Counted from the stretch's first letter, positions 17,246 through 29,493 are shown. The stretch: DNA of 64,000 nucleotides from Limnochordaceae bacterium (GCA_014896295.1 JADBKR010000008.1:682001-746000); one strand, 5' to 3'. The notes: generated by a model not told the origin, from the letters alone. Made by a program: numbers and translations.

Positions 17246-18944
17246 GTGCAACAGCACCTGCAGGACCGCCACCCGGGCCGGGTGGCGGTTTCGTTGGACC
17301 ACGGCCCGGCCGTACTCGCGCTCCTGGCATTGGTGGGCCTCTGGGAGGCCGCCGTCCGCCTCGGCGAAGTGAGCCCGTGGGTCTTGCCGGCGCCTTCTCG
17401 GGTGGCCCGGGCCCTCTGGGAGAGCCGCGCCATCCTGCTGGCTCACGCCGCGCCCACCCTGGTCGAGGCGGCGGCCGGGACGGCCCTCGCGCTGTTGGCC
17501 GGCGCCCTTTTCGGCGCGGTGGTCCATGCGACTCCGCTGGCCCGCCGGGCTCTCTACCCCCTGCTGGTCGGCACCCAGAGCCTGCCGGTCATCGTGGTGG
17601 CGCCCTTGCTCACCATCTGGCTGGGGTACGGCATCCTGCCCAAGGTGGTGCTGGTCGCGTTCACCGGCTTTTTCCCGATTGCCGTGGCCGTGGCCGACGG
17701 CCTGCAATCGGCGGTTCCCGAGATGCTGCGCTTGGTGCGGTCGATGGGCGGAGGGGGGTGGCAGCTCTTCTGGAAGGTGCGGGTGCCCTCGGCGCTCCCG
17801 TCCTTCTTCACGGGCGTCAAGGTCTCCATCACCTACGCGCTCATCGCGGCCGTGGTCTCCGAGTGGATGGGGGCGAGCGAGGGGCTCGGGGTCTTCATGT
17901 CGCGGTCGGCGCGGGCCTTTCAGACCGACCAGCTCTTCGCGGCCGTGGTGGGCGTGAGCGCCTTGAGCGCCGCGCTCTTCCTGGCGGTGGAGGGGCTGGC
18001 CCGGCTCGCCATGCCGTGGCACTACGGCCGGGCGGCTCCGCGCCGGCGCAGTCCACCTGCCACGGCCCTCACCGCGGCCGCCGAGGACGACGGCCCGGGC
18101 AACGGGACGGAGACGCCGCTCGCCGCCATGTCGCCCGGCGCGCAGACCTCCCGCGCAACGCTCGTGGTCGAAGGCATCTCCAAGCGTTTTCGGATGCCCT
18201 CGGGTGACGAGGTCGGGGTGCTGGACGGCGTCAGCCTGTCCGTGCGGCCGAACGAGCTGGTGGCGCTCATCGGCCCCAGCGGATGCGGCAAGAGCACCCT
18301 GCTGCACATCGTCGCCGGGGTCGAGGCGCCCGACGCAGGCCACATCCATCTGTCGGGGTCGGACATCACGGGGCACACGGGCCTGGTGCGCCTCATGCCC
18401 CAGCAGGACCTGCTCATGCCCTGGCGGACCGTCCTGGGCAACTGCCTGATGGGCCCCGAAGTACAACGTCGCCGACCTTGCGGCGGCCCGAGCCCGAGCC
18501 CTGGCCATGCTACCCCTGTTCGGGCTGAGCGGCTTCGAGCACGTCTATCCGGCTCTGCTGTCGGGCGGCATGCGGCAACGGGCCAGCCTGCTTCGGACCG
18601 TGCTCGCCGGAGAGGGCCCCCTCCTGCTGGACGAACCGTTCGGAGCGCTGGACGCGCTGACGCGCCGGCGCATGTGGGCGTGGCTGCTGCACGTGCGGGC
18701 CAGGCTCGGGGTCTCCGTTCTCCTCATCACCCACGACGTGGAAGAGGCCGTGGCCCTGGCCGACCGCGTGTACGTCCTGAGCCCGCGACCTGCACGGGTC
18801 ATCGCGGAGCGGCGCGTCCGGGAGCGGCCCGGGGAGCCTCTCGAGGCGCGCCGTTCCCAGGAGCTGCGCCACGACCTGTTGGAGGCGCTCGGCGTGCCGC
18901 CGTCAACCGTCGTCGTGCGGGGAGCCGACGCTGTCCGGGGGTGA
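17246..18944 (+). CDS. Fused permease-ATPase of a thiamine-precursor ABC transporter (ThiX-ThiZ-like, frameshifted)
   Basis: GTG 17246 lies just after the TPP riboswitch. Residues 1-260 form a NitT/TauT/SsuC-type permease with about six helices (IVVAPLLTIWLGYGILPKV, FFTGVKVSITYALIAAVVSEW). A linker leads to an ATPase of the same family (GPSGCGKST; LMPQQDLLMPWRTV; then, in another frame, LSGGMRQRASLLR, LLLDEPFGALD, ITHDVEEAVAL). The frame changes near 18459-18462; removing one base reads MGPEYNVADLAAARA. Permease and ATPase are normally separate proteins. Riboswitch control suggests HMP or thiamine uptake. The periplasmic binding partner (ThiY) is not in the window. Confidence 0.85.
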
Positions 18945-18969
18945 GGGGCCGCAGGGGCGCGGCCGAGTT

Positions 18970-21105
<2,136 letters not shown>

Positions 21106-21199
21106 GGTATCGGCCTCCTCTCGCCGCCGCTCCGGGTGGAGTAGTATACCCGGGCACGCGGGCGGAAAGGGAGGCCAGGGCATGCATCCGTCTCGACTT

Positions 21200-22474
21200 T
21201 CATCCGGTGGGACCCGTAAGGGTTAAAGCCCGCGACGCCGGCACCGTCACGGTAACGCCGAACCCCTCACCCGGCCGGTTGTCGATGCGCACGGTGCCGC
21301 CGAGGGCTTCCACCCGCTCCTGCATGGACAACAGCCCGAAGCCGGGGGTCAACTCCTTGGCCCCGGCTCCGTCGTCGTAGATGCTCAGCCGCACCGCCTC
21401 GGGGGACCATTCGAGCACGACGTCGATCCGGCGGGCCCTGCCGTGGCGCCCCGCATTGGTGAGCGCCTCCTGGAGCGACCGGTAGAGGGCGTTGGCTGCG
21501 CCCCTCGAAAGCGCCACGGCCGTGCCGGTCTCTCTCCAGCGGACGGCGATGCCGGTCTGTTCGGCAAACTGAGAGGCGAGCCGGCGCAGGCTTTCGGCCA
21601 GCGGCAAGCCTTGCAGGAGATCCGGGTACAGCGAACGGACCGCCCGGCGCACCTCGGTCAGGCCTTCACGAGCACTGACCACCGCTTTGCGAACGGCGTC
21701 GAGGGCGGGGCCCGTCTGCGAGCCGTCCCCTTCGAGCAAGGAGGCGACCACCTCGAGCTGCAGGATGAGGCCCGTCAGGGTGTGGGCAAGGGTGTCGTGG
21801 ATCTCCTGCGCGAGGCGGTTACGCTCGCGCATCGCGGCCAGCTCCTCCACCTGCGCCGCGTACGCCTGCAGCCGTCGATGGGCCTCTTCGAGCTCCTGGT
21901 GGGACTGGCGCAGGCGCTCGTTGCTCTGCTCCATCTCGGCCCGCAGCTGCATCTGCAGGCGCGCCAGGTAGGAGACGAGGGCCGTGAAGAGCAGGCCGAG
22001 GGTCAAGGAGAGGACGTTGACGACCCACGATTGGGGATCGGCCTGGATCGGGATGTTCACGGCCAGCGACCCCGCGATGACGGCCCAGACCATGGCCGAG
22101 GCCCACCACCATCCCCGCTGCGGCAGGTAGAGGATGGTCTGGCCCTCGACCGCCAGGAAGAGGAAGTAGGTGAAGTAAGCCCGGGACGGCACCAGGACCA
22201 GGGCACCGAGGCTCAGAGCCTGCAGTGCGATGACGCCGAAGGCGAGCGGGGAGGTCTCGGCAATCCGATAGGAGGCGAGATGCAGCGCGATGTAGGCCAA
22301 ATTCCCTGCGGTCGCTGCCGCCACCACGGTCCCCGGCTGTCCCTCCCCCAGCAGGTAGGCGACCTGCAGCAAGAGGTTGGCGCCGGCGAGGGCGATGGTG
22401 CCGGCGGACAGGAGGTGAAACATCCTGGTCTCCCGGGGAGACGGACGGTAGGGAGCCGGCTCCGAGGCGCTCAC
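21200..22474 (-). CDS. NarL-family sensor histidine kinase
   Basis: A 424-residue membrane kinase. About six N-terminal helices (residues 15-165) carry no obvious periplasmic sensor domain. They are followed by a coiled coil ([20 protein letters not shown]), the HisKA_3 dimerisation domain with phospho-acceptor His ([14 protein letters not shown]) and an HATPase_c domain ([36 protein letters not shown]). It resembles DesK/LiaS-type kinases. The GTG start overlaps the stop of the response-regulator gene (GTGA), so the pair is co-translated. The signal is unknown. Confidence 0.92.
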   Translation of the reverse strand: MSASEPAPYRPSPRETRMFHLLSAGTIALAGANLLLQVAYLLGEGQPGTVVAAATAGNLAYIALHLASYRIAETSPLAFGVIALQALSLGALVLVPSRAYFTYFLFLAVEGQTILYLPQRGWWWASAMVWAVIAGSLAVNIPIQADPQSWVVNVLSLTLGLLFTALVSYLARLQMQLRAEMEQSNERLRQSHQELEEAHRRLQAYAAQVEELAAMRERNRLAQEIHDTLAHTLTGLILQLEVVASLLEGDGSQTGPALDAVRKAVVSAREGLTEVRRAVRSLYPDLLQGLPLAESLRRLASQFAEQTGIAVRWRETGTAVALSRGAANALYRSLQEALTNAGRHGRARRIDVVLEWSPEAVRLSIYDDGAGAKELTPGFGLLSMQERVEALGGTVRIDNRPGEGFGVTVTVPASRALTLTGPTG

Positions 22475-23166
22475 GAGGCATCCGCCTCCCCCGTACCCGC
22501 TCGCAGCTCCCGAGCCAGGATGGCGGCCCGCACCCGGTCGTTGGTCCCGATCTTCGCATAGATGGCGCTGATGTAGTTCTTGACGGTGCCCTCGGTCAGG
22601 AAGAGCCTGCGGGCGATCTCGCGGTTAGAGAGCCCGTCGGCGATGAGCTGGAGGACCTCCCACTCCCGCTCGGTCAGGTCCAGAGGGCTATCCGCGGGGC
22701 GGTAGGGAGCGCGAGCCGGTTTGGACGCCTCCGACGCCGCAGTACGATGCCCGCCGGCCACGACCAGCCGGGCGGCCACCGGCGGGCTGATGAACGTGCC
22801 CCCGGCCTGCACCGCGGCGATGGCCGCGAAGAGCGCAGGAGGCGGGGAATCCTTCAGGAGGTACCCGGCGGCCCCGGCCGCCAGGGCCTCCCGCACGTAC
22901 TCGTCGTCGTCGTACGTGGTCAAGACGACCACGTGCACCTCGGGGTGAGCGGCCTTGACGAGGCGGGTGGCTTCGACCCCGTCCATCACCGGCATGCGGA
23001 CGTCCATGAGCACGACGTCCGGCCGAAGCCGGTCGGCCAGCTGCACGGCCTCCCGGCCGTCTCCTGCGACCCCTACCACGTCGAGATCGGGCTGGAGGGC
23101 GCAGAGCGTCTTGAGCGCCTCCCGAAAGAGGGCCTGGTCGTCTACGATGAGGAGCCGAGTGGGCAT
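22471..23166 (-). CDS. NarL/FixJ-family response regulator
   Basis: A 231-residue DNA-binding regulator. The receiver domain starts at ATG 23166 (MPTRLLIVDDQALFREAL), with phospho-acceptor Asp55 in VVLMDVRMPVMDG. The C-terminal LuxR-type helix-turn-helix is LTEREWEVLQLIADGLSNREIARRL followed by EGTVKNYISAIYAKIG. It is cognate to the overlapping kinase. A linker of about 25 residues between the domains is Ala/Pro-rich. Targets are not evident; the adjacent envelope operon is a candidate. Confidence 0.93.
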   Translation of the reverse strand: MPTRLLIVDDQALFREALKTLCALQPDLDVVGVAGDGREAVQLADRLRPDVVLMDVRMPVMDGVEATRLVKAAHPEVHVVVLTTYDDDEYVREALAAGAAGYLLKDSPPPALFAAIAAVQAGGTFISPPVAARLVVAGGHRTAASEASKPARAPYRPADSPLDLTEREWEVLQLIADGLSNREIARRLFLTEGTVKNYISAIYAKIGTNDRVRAAILARELRAGTGEADAS

Positions 23167-23211
23167 GTGCGCCTCATGCCGGAAGTTTCCACCCACCCCG
23201 CTTCGCAGCTT

Positions 23212-24234
23212 TCAAAACCGCCCGCTGGCCCGCAGGGCGACGCGAGGGGCTCCCGCCTCGGTCCAGGCCAGGTCTGTACCGATCAACACCCCCATGATGG
23301 GGTAAGCGGCCGTCAGGCCGTAGCTGGCGTGCCAGTCGAGCCGGCTCCAGGGCGTGTCGTGCCCGGCCACGGCCCCGGCCTCTACGAATGGCCCCATCTG
23401 CAACTCGGACAGGAAGGGCGCCTGAAGCGGGGCCAGCCACGCCCGGCGGTACTCCAGGGTCAGGTTGACGAAGATCGGCCCCGAGAACGCCTCCGGGCCG
23501 TAGCCCCGCAGCCACGCGTCCCCGTAGCCGCCCATCTGGAACTGGTAGCCCGGGAGCGCCTCGCTGCCGGCGGAGTAGCCGAGGCGGGGGATGACGTCCA
23601 GATGCCCGTACGAGACCGGAACGGCCAGCGTCAGCGCGTAGAAATGGCCCGTCGAGCCGTCTTCCGCGCGGGTCTGGCCGTACGTGGCGCTGGCCACGGT
23701 CTGGACGGCCAGCGGCCAGGCGTAGACGACTTGCGCCTGGTGCGCCAGATACCCATAGGTCACGCCCTGATCGAGGAGGGCGGCCTGTTCGCCCACGAGC
23801 CCGTGGAAAAAGCGCGCCCTCACCACGTCACGCCAGTCGGGCCGCCACACGAGTTGTACCTCCGCGCCCTGTTCGCGGGCCTGCCCGAGCAGGTACACGT
23901 TGGGCCAGTCCAGATACCCTACCCCTATTTCGGCTGCCGGCTCCACGGGGACGGCGACCCGTACCCGGTAGTGAGCCCGTTGGGTGGAAAAGCCCCAGCC
24001 GGCGCCTGCGGAGAGCCGGGCCCCGTACGGTAGCGAGCCCCATCCCGCCTCGACTCCGGCCACGTAACCTCCGAGGTCCAGCAGCGGCTCTACGAAAGGC
24101 TCGGCGGCGCTCGCGGGCGAAGGCGACACGGTGAGCGACGCGACGGCGAGGATCCACCACGAGAAAAGGGCTCCGAGCCGGGTCCACCCTTCCGCCGGGT
24201 GCCCCGGAGCGTGATGCCGGCGCAACGATGGCAT
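23212..24234 (-). CDS. Omp85/D15-like outer-membrane beta-barrel protein
   Basis: A 340-residue exported protein with a signal peptide (LFSWWILAVASLTVSPSPASAAEP). Almost the whole length is made of amphipathic beta strands. The stretch MGGYGDAWLRGYGPEAFSGPIFVNLTLEYRR resembles the C-terminal barrel of D15/BamA-type proteins. The last residue is Phe (ALRASGRF), the classical outer-membrane assembly signal. No POTRA domain is visible. It appears to be the last gene of an operon with a LolA-like protein and an ABC transporter. Confidence 0.62.
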   Translation of the reverse strand: MPSLRRHHAPGHPAEGWTRLGALFSWWILAVASLTVSPSPASAAEPFVEPLLDLGGYVAGVEAGWGSLPYGARLSAGAGWGFSTQRAHYRVRVAVPVEPAAEIGVGYLDWPNVYLLGQAREQGAEVQLVWRPDWRDVVRARFFHGLVGEQAALLDQGVTYGYLAHQAQVVYAWPLAVQTVASATYGQTRAEDGSTGHFYALTLAVPVSYGHLDVIPRLGYSAGSEALPGYQFQMGGYGDAWLRGYGPEAFSGPIFVNLTLEYRRAWLAPLQAPFLSELQMGPFVEAGAVAGHDTPWSRLDWHASYGLTAAYPIMGVLIGTDLAWTEAGAPRVALRASGRF

Positions 24235-24300
24235 GCGGATCAGCCTCCCTTGAAGGGGTACCGGAGTCTTCGGCGGCTCGCCATGGGAATCCTCATCCCC

Positions 24301-25578
24301 TTAGAGGACGGTACGCACGACCAGCTGTGCGCTCCAGGCGGCAGGGCCTGCTCCGAACTCTGAACGCTGCGATCCGGAGAAGAACAGCATCCGGATCGCC
24401 GGCTCGACCCCTGTCCACCCCTGAAAGCTCACCTCCGGGATCGCCACCCAGCTGCCGTCGTCCAGGTCGACGCTCCCGGAGAGCGCCGGCGCCCACGCGG
24501 CTCGAGGGTCTTCCCGGACCAGGCTGAAGTCCAGGTACCGGCGCCGCAGGGGCAGGCCGTCGGACGCCAGCCAGCCGAGGGTTCGAAGGGCGGCTCCCGA
24601 GTTGGATGCGGCGGCGAGAGCGGAGGACGACGGGAGCCGCCCCGCCGCTGCATCCCAGAAGATTGCCGCCTCCGCATCATCCAGGCCTCCGGGCTCGATG
24701 CGGTACTCCGCGACCCAGTTCCATCCGCCCGGAGAAAGGTACCAGAGGCCCGCGAGCCACCGCAGGGCGACACCGTCCGCGTACGCGCCCGGTCCGATGG
24801 CTTGCCACCCGTTTTCCGGTGCCGGAGCGACGACCCGGATCGGCCGGTATGGGCGAGCCAGGACGCCCTCCGCATATCCCTGCAGGCCGGGCGCGATTTC
24901 CCGGGAAATGCTCGCGGCCATCCACGGCCCCTGGCCGGTGCGGTGACCGAGCGCGAGGGCCATGTCTCCGCTCTCCGCGGCCGTGGACCAGCGCATCCAG
25001 GGCACCGCTGTTGCCTCCCAGAAGGCGTAGCCCACGCTGGTGGTGACGGGCGGGTTCTCGCCGGCCAGCATGAGCTCGGCCACGTAGGGGGAGGCGCCCA
25101 TCTCCTCGAGGGGGTTGGACGGCCGGCGGCGAAAGGCCGTGCCCCACTCGGGGATGAAGCGCCCGATCCGCACCGTGCCCCCGGGTACGATCCATGACGC
25201 GACGGCCCGGTCGAGGGTGGCCGTGGCCTGCGGGACGGTGCCGGGGCCCTCTGCCTGGGGCCCCACGCTCCACTCGCCTCTTACCTCCAAAGAGGCCGCC
25301 CCGCCGGCCGGCCAGTCCACGATCCCGGTCCACTCGACGGAGAGCGTGGTGCGGGCGTGGAGCACGCTCCCGCCCTGGGCGCGTCGCCACTGCTCCTCCA
25401 CCGCGTCCGGCCAGATCGTGCCGGGCCTCGGCTCTGTCGACTCCACCAGGTGCCGGGCCTCGAGATGGACAGGAGCACCCTGCGCCGGGGCTTCCGCGGC
25501 GCCGCAGCCCACCGCGAGCACCAGGCAGGCGGCGAAGCGTAGCACGAACTGCCGGCGGGGTGGGCGAGCTGCTGCCAT
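24301..25578 (-). CDS. Putative outer-membrane porin-like barrel protein
   Basis: A 425-residue secreted protein with a signal peptide (FVLRFAACLVLAVGCGAAEAPAQG). The rest is dominated by beta strands with frequent Trp and Tyr (for example HARTTLSVEWTGIVDW, GGTVRIGRFIPEWGTAFRR, ADGVALRWLAGLWYLSPGGWNWVAEYRI). The pattern resembles porin-like proteins of the DUF1302/alginate-export type, but I cannot assign a family. It follows the LolA-like gene closely on the same strand, so it could be the cargo or partner of that system. Confidence 0.55.
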   Translation of the reverse strand: MAAARPPRRQFVLRFAACLVLAVGCGAAEAPAQGAPVHLEARHLVESTEPRPGTIWPDAVEEQWRRAQGGSVLHARTTLSVEWTGIVDWPAGGAASLEVRGEWSVGPQAEGPGTVPQATATLDRAVASWIVPGGTVRIGRFIPEWGTAFRRRPSNPLEEMGASPYVAELMLAGENPPVTTSVGYAFWEATAVPWMRWSTAAESGDMALALGHRTGQGPWMAASISREIAPGLQGYAEGVLARPYRPIRVVAPAPENGWQAIGPGAYADGVALRWLAGLWYLSPGGWNWVAEYRIEPGGLDDAEAAIFWDAAAGRLPSSSALAAASNSGAALRTLGWLASDGLPLRRRYLDFSLVREDPRAAWAPALSGSVDLDDGSWVAIPEVSFQGWTGVEPAIRMLFFSGSQRSEFGAGPAAWSAQLVVRTVL

Positions 25579-25584
25579 CGCGCC

Positions 25585-26485
25585 TCACTCTCCCAGGAGC
25601 AGCGCAGCGCTGCTCAAGAAGTCAGGCCGGAAGTAGCGGGGCGGAATGGTTCGGGCGCGGATGGCCACCGTCTCGATGAGGGTCACCGTCCCCTGATCCC
25701 CCTGGAGGAGATCTCGGACCGCCATGCGCACGAGGGCCTTTCGGCCGGAGACCTCGCCCCACTGCTCGTACTCCAGCTGTTTGAGGGGCACGCCGCTGAC
25801 CGAGTAGAGGATCGCCCGGCGGTACCGGCCCTGCTGGCGATCGATCCAGACCGTGGCGCGCCGGTACGGGGCCGAGCGGCTGCGGGCCTCGAGATCCAAC
25901 CGCCACGACGGAGAGCCGTCGAGGGTTTCCTCCCGAGCCTCCGTGACGGTATAGTCGGCGCTGAAGAGAATGCCGGCGGCCTCTCCGACGCCTGCGTCGC
26001 CAAAGACTCGCTGCTGGGCGGAGATGCGCAGGGGGGTGCGCAGGCCGGGACGGTACATCCAGGTGTTGGAGCCGACCACGAGGAAAGCTCTGGCCGCGCA
26101 GGCCGGCCGGCTCGTCGAAGATGACCAGCTGCCCTGCCTGGCCGGCTTCGCTTCCCTGCGAACCGGCCGCCGCGGAGCGGAAGAAGACCCGGATCACGGC
26201 CACGTCTGAAGGCCCCTGGGGGGGCAGCAGCTCTCCGGAACCGGACCGCTGGTGCCGGGTCACCCGGAAGGTGAACACTCCCTCCTCCAACCCCTCGGCC
26301 CGGTACCCGTCGGCCCGCTCCAGGAGAGCGGCGGCTTGCTCCACCGGCAGCGCCGTCCCGGCCGTGTCGTTGCCCTGAGCAGCTCGGGCCGCAGCGCCTG
26401 CCGCCGCCACCGCGACGAGCGTCACGAGGGATGCGACGGCCATCCGGCGCAGCACGACGGTGCGCCGCTCGAAGTGCTCATACAT
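25585..26485 (-). CDS. LolA-like outer-membrane lipoprotein-sorting protein (frameshifted)
   Basis: Exported protein with a signal peptide (MAVASLVTLVAVAAAGAAARAAQG). The first frame reads EQAAALLERADGYRAEG, then VFTFRVTRHQ, to about 26110. The second frame from about 26095 reads VVGSNTWMYRPGLRTPLRIS, DYTVTEAREETLDGSPSWRL, and then ATVWIDRQQGRYRRAILYS, ending at 25585. This matches the LolA/DUF4292-like fold used for periplasmic lipoprotein carriage. Removing one base near 26095-26115 gives about 299 residues. The start overlaps the end of the permease gene (ATGTATGA). Confidence 0.78.
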
Positions 26486-27700
26486 GGCGCAGCGCCTCCA
26501 CCACCTGGATCCGCGTCGCGGCCCAGGCCGGATAGATGCCCGAAAGCAGCGCCGCCACCAGGCCGACCGCCGCCGGGGCAGCAGCGGTGCCCCATCCCAT
26601 GCGCACGGCGAGGGGTACCGGCTCGTTCATCGTGGGAGGCACGTAGGTCAGGTGCGCGTGATTGATCATCTCGCCTATCCCCCATCCCAGCGCGACGCCT
26701 GCGGCGGCCCCCAGAGCTCCCAGGATGGCGCCCTCGGCGAGGATCTGGAAGAACAGCGCCCCGCGCCCGGTCCCGAGCGCCAGCACCGTTCCCATCTCGC
26801 GGATGCGTTCGAAGAAGCTGAGCGTCAGGCTTTCGAGCACGGAGACCAGCACGACGCCGAAGATCACCACCGACAGGAAGCCGAAGATCGCGTCGTACAT
26901 GCCGCGCACTTGCCGCACGAAGGTGGCCAGTTGGGCCCTCGTGCGCACCTCGACGTCGAGTCCGGCAGCCCGCAGCGCCGCTTCCAGGCCGGCGGCCGCC
27001 CGCTCGACCTCCGCGTCTTGCTTACCCCGATCTCCGCTCAACAGGACGGCGAGCCGATCGGCTCCGTCCGTTCCCATGAGGCGGCGTGCGTCCTCGAGGG
27101 GCAGGACCGCCAGGCGACTGTCCGCCTCGGCCATGCCCGTCTGGATGAGGCCGACCACCTGAGCGTTTCCGCGTTGTAGGCGCCATCCACCGTGCTCGTG
27201 AAGACGGTGACCCAGTCGCCGAGCTCGACGCCGAGCGCCCGGGCGAGCTGCGTCCCGAGCAAGACGCGCTCCTGGTCGCCGGCCAGGAGCCGCCGCCCCT
27301 CCCGTACGGCCGATCCCGCCGAAGCGAACTCCGCGCCCGGCGGCGAGCCCTCGGCCACGAAGACCGTGCTGTTGGCGGCGTTGCCGACGAGCCCGCTGAC
27401 GGAAAGGAGCGGGTGGGCCGACTCGACGCCGGGGTACTGCCGCACGACCTCGATCAGCCGCGCGAGCGTGGGCCCGTCCAGCAGGCGGTCCCGGAGCTCG
27501 CCGCGGTTTTCCCAGTAGGCGGGCCGTGCGATCTGCAGATGGCCGTACTGGGAAGTGGCGACCTCGTTCAAACCCCAGAACGTGAACCGGTTGTATCCGT
27601 TGGCGAGCATGAGCGCGGCGACACCTGCGGCGATGACGAGACCGCTCAAGGCGCTACGGCGCCGGTTGCGTACGACGTTACGCGCGGCGATCCGCCACAT
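26478..27700 (-). CDS. FtsX/MacB/LolC-type ABC transporter permease (frameshifted)
   Basis: Predicted permease of about 407 residues with the LolC/LolE/MacB layout. One N-terminal helix (MWRIAARNVVRNRRRSALSGLVIAAGVAALML) is followed by a large periplasmic domain. Three C-terminal helices follow (AIFGFLSVVIFGVVLVSVLESL, ALGAAAGVALGWGIG, AVGLVAALLSGIYPAWAATR). The reading frame changes near 27158-27170; restoring one base reads NAETLQVVGLIQTG. It sits between its ATPase and the LolA-like gene, with overlapping or nearly overlapping ends. Transport of lipoproteins or another envelope molecule is inferred. Confidence 0.85.
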
Positions 27701-27701
27701 G

Positions 27702-28388
27702 CTATCCGTTCACCTCCGTGAGCTGCCCGTCCCGCATCCGCACCATCCGGCGCGCGTAGGGATTGGCCAGCGGGTCGTGGGTCACCACGACGACGGCCAC
27801 GCCGGTGCTCCGGTTGAGCTCGCTCAACAGCTCGAGGACGGCCTGGCCGTTGTCGCTGTCCAAATTGGCGGTGGGCTCGTCCGCCAGCACGATCCCGGGC
27901 CGGTGCACGAGGGCCCGGGCAATGGCCACCCGTTGCTTCTGCCCGCCCGACAGCTGATCCGGGCGCCGGTGTCCCAGGCCGGCCATGCCGACCGACTCCA
28001 GCACCTCCATCACCCTGCGCCGGCGCTCGCGTCGCGGCCAGCGGTTGAGGAGCAGCGGGTACTCCACGTTCTCGAAGGCCGACAGCACGGGCAGGAGGTT
28101 GAATGTCTGGAAGACGAATCCGATGTCCTTGCGCCTGAGCTCCGCCAGGCGGCGCGCCCCGAGCGTGCCGACGTCGGTGCCCTGCACCTCCACCCTTCCG
28201 GCGGTGGGGCGGTCGAGGCAGCCCATGATGTGCAAGAGCGTGCTCTTGCCGCTTCCGGAAGGGCCATGGATGACCACGAAGTCGCCCTCCCGCACCTCGA
28301 AGTCGATGCCGCGCAGCGCCATGACGGGCTCGGCGCCATTGCGGTACGTCTTGGTCACACCCTGGAGACGGACGACCGGGCCGCTCAT
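27702..28388 (-). CDS. LolD/MacB-type ABC transporter ATPase
   Basis: A 228-residue ATPase starting at ATG 28388, which overlaps the TPR gene stop. Walker A is GPSGSGKST, the Q-loop is FVFQTFNLLPVLSAFENVEYPLL, the signature is LSGGQKQRVAIARAL and Walker B is IVLADEPTANLDS. The ENVEYPL and ADEPTANLD patterns are typical of the LolD/MacB/FtsE branch. It lies 1 bp before the FtsX-type permease gene. Confidence 0.92.
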   Translation of the reverse strand: MSGPVVRLQGVTKTYRNGAEPVMALRGIDFEVREGDFVVIHGPSGSGKSTLLHIMGCLDRPTAGRVEVQGTDVGTLGARRLAELRRKDIGFVFQTFNLLPVLSAFENVEYPLLLNRWPRRERRRRVMEVLESVGMAGLGHRRPDQLSGGQKQRVAIARALVHRPGIVLADEPTANLDSDNGQAVLELLSELNRSTGVAVVVVTHDPLANPYARRMVRMRDGQLTEVNG

Positions 28389-29242
28389 CCCGCATTCCCC
28401 TTCTCGGCCGCCTGCCGGAATTGCCGGGCCATGCCCCCATCGGGGTAGATGGCGAGCGCCCTCGCGTAGGCATCCCGGGCGGCCTGGGACCGGCCCATCT
28501 TCTGCAAGAGATTGCCCTGCCACACGTAGGCGAGGTAGCGGTCGAGGTCGGTGCGCGCGACCTTCAGAGCCTGTTCGACGAGCTGCAGTCCCCTCGCCGG
28601 GCCGCCGCCCAGCCCTGCCGGCGCACCCCACTCGAACTGCGCCATCGCCAGGAACGCGGCGGGGTTGCCGGCATCGAGGCGGATGGCCATCTCGAGCTCT
28701 CGCTGGGTGCGGGAGACCAGGGACAGGGCCGCGCTTCCCCGGTAGGCGAGCAGCCGCATGGAGACCTCGCCGAGGAGCCGGTGCGCCTCGGACTGTCGAG
28801 GCGCGATCTCGACCGCCCGGAGCGCCGCCCGTTCTGCCCTTTCCAGGAGCGCATAAGCTTCGGCGTTGGGCCCCCGGCCCTCGGTGACGTTGACCAGCTC
28901 CAACAGGGCGATGGCTTCGTCACTGAGCGCCTCGCCTTCGCCCTCGGCGTCGCCGCGGGAGCTGGCCGAGAGCGCTGCCTCGTGCAGCCGATCGGCGAGC
29001 GCCCGCAGGTCGTCGAGCGCCGGCGCAGCCTGCGGGCCTCCTCGGTGGAACTGTTCGCGGGCAAGCTGAAGCTGCTGCCGCAGAGCGTCGATCGTCTCCC
29101 GTCCTGCCACGGGCGAACCGGCCGCGGAGGCACCGCCCGGAGCTCCCGCCAGCACGCCATCGGGGAACGTCAGGCTCCATCCCAGCGCGGCCAGCGCCAC
29201 CGAGGCAGCCAACGTCACGAACCACCGCCGAACCATCCCCAT
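28385..29242 (-). CDS. Exported TPR-repeat protein
   Basis: A 285-residue protein with an N-terminal signal or anchor (MVRRWFVTLAASVALAALGWSL), then helical TPR-like repeats (AERAALRAVEIAPRQSEAHRLLGEV, LEMAIRLDAGNPAAFLAMAQF, GRSQAARDAYARALAIYPDGGMA). ATG 29242 has GGAGGTGAT upstream. It is the first gene of the six-gene envelope operon and overlaps the ATPase by 4 bp. It probably acts as a periplasmic scaffold for the transporter, which is an inference from position. Confidence 0.8.
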   Translation of the reverse strand: MGMVRRWFVTLAASVALAALGWSLTFPDGVLAGAPGGASAAGSPVAGRETIDALRQQLQLAREQFHRGGPQAAPALDDLRALADRLHEAALSASSRGDAEGEGEALSDEAIALLELVNVTEGRGPNAEAYALLERAERAALRAVEIAPRQSEAHRLLGEVSMRLLAYRGSAALSLVSRTQRELEMAIRLDAGNPAAFLAMAQFEWGAPAGLGGGPARGLQLVEQALKVARTDLDRYLAYVWQGNLLQKMGRSQAARDAYARALAIYPDGGMARQFRQAAEKGNAG

Positions 29243-29359
29243 GGTGATCACCTCCGGATCAGAGCCTACGGGCGAGCGGGCGGCGTGCCCATGGACCGGC
29301 GTCACGAAAGGCGGCACGAGGAGGTCACGTGACGGCGGTCACGGTGTCGATCACCCCTC

Positions 29360-29401
29360 TTGCGCTCTGGTGATGTAGTGCACTATCATACTAGTGCACT
29401 A
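29360..29401 (+). promoter_or_regulatory. GntR-operon promoter with tandem palindromic operator
   Basis: The -35 is TTGCGC (29360-29365) and, after 18 bp, the -10 is TATCAT (29384-29389). Two identical 10-bp palindromes, TAGTGCACTA, lie at 29376-29385 and 29392-29401, separated by 6 bp. They flank and overlap the -10. The 16-bp repeat period would put both on nearly the same helix face offset. They are the natural autoregulatory operator of the adjacent GntR (YtrA-type) repressor. Confidence 0.85.
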
Positions 29402-29493
29402 CGGCGCTGGGGCATCTGGGGAACGGGAACATGGCTGCGTGGCTCGCCCTGGTGCCGGGGCCACGGGCAAGGGTCCGGATCCGGGGGACGGAG

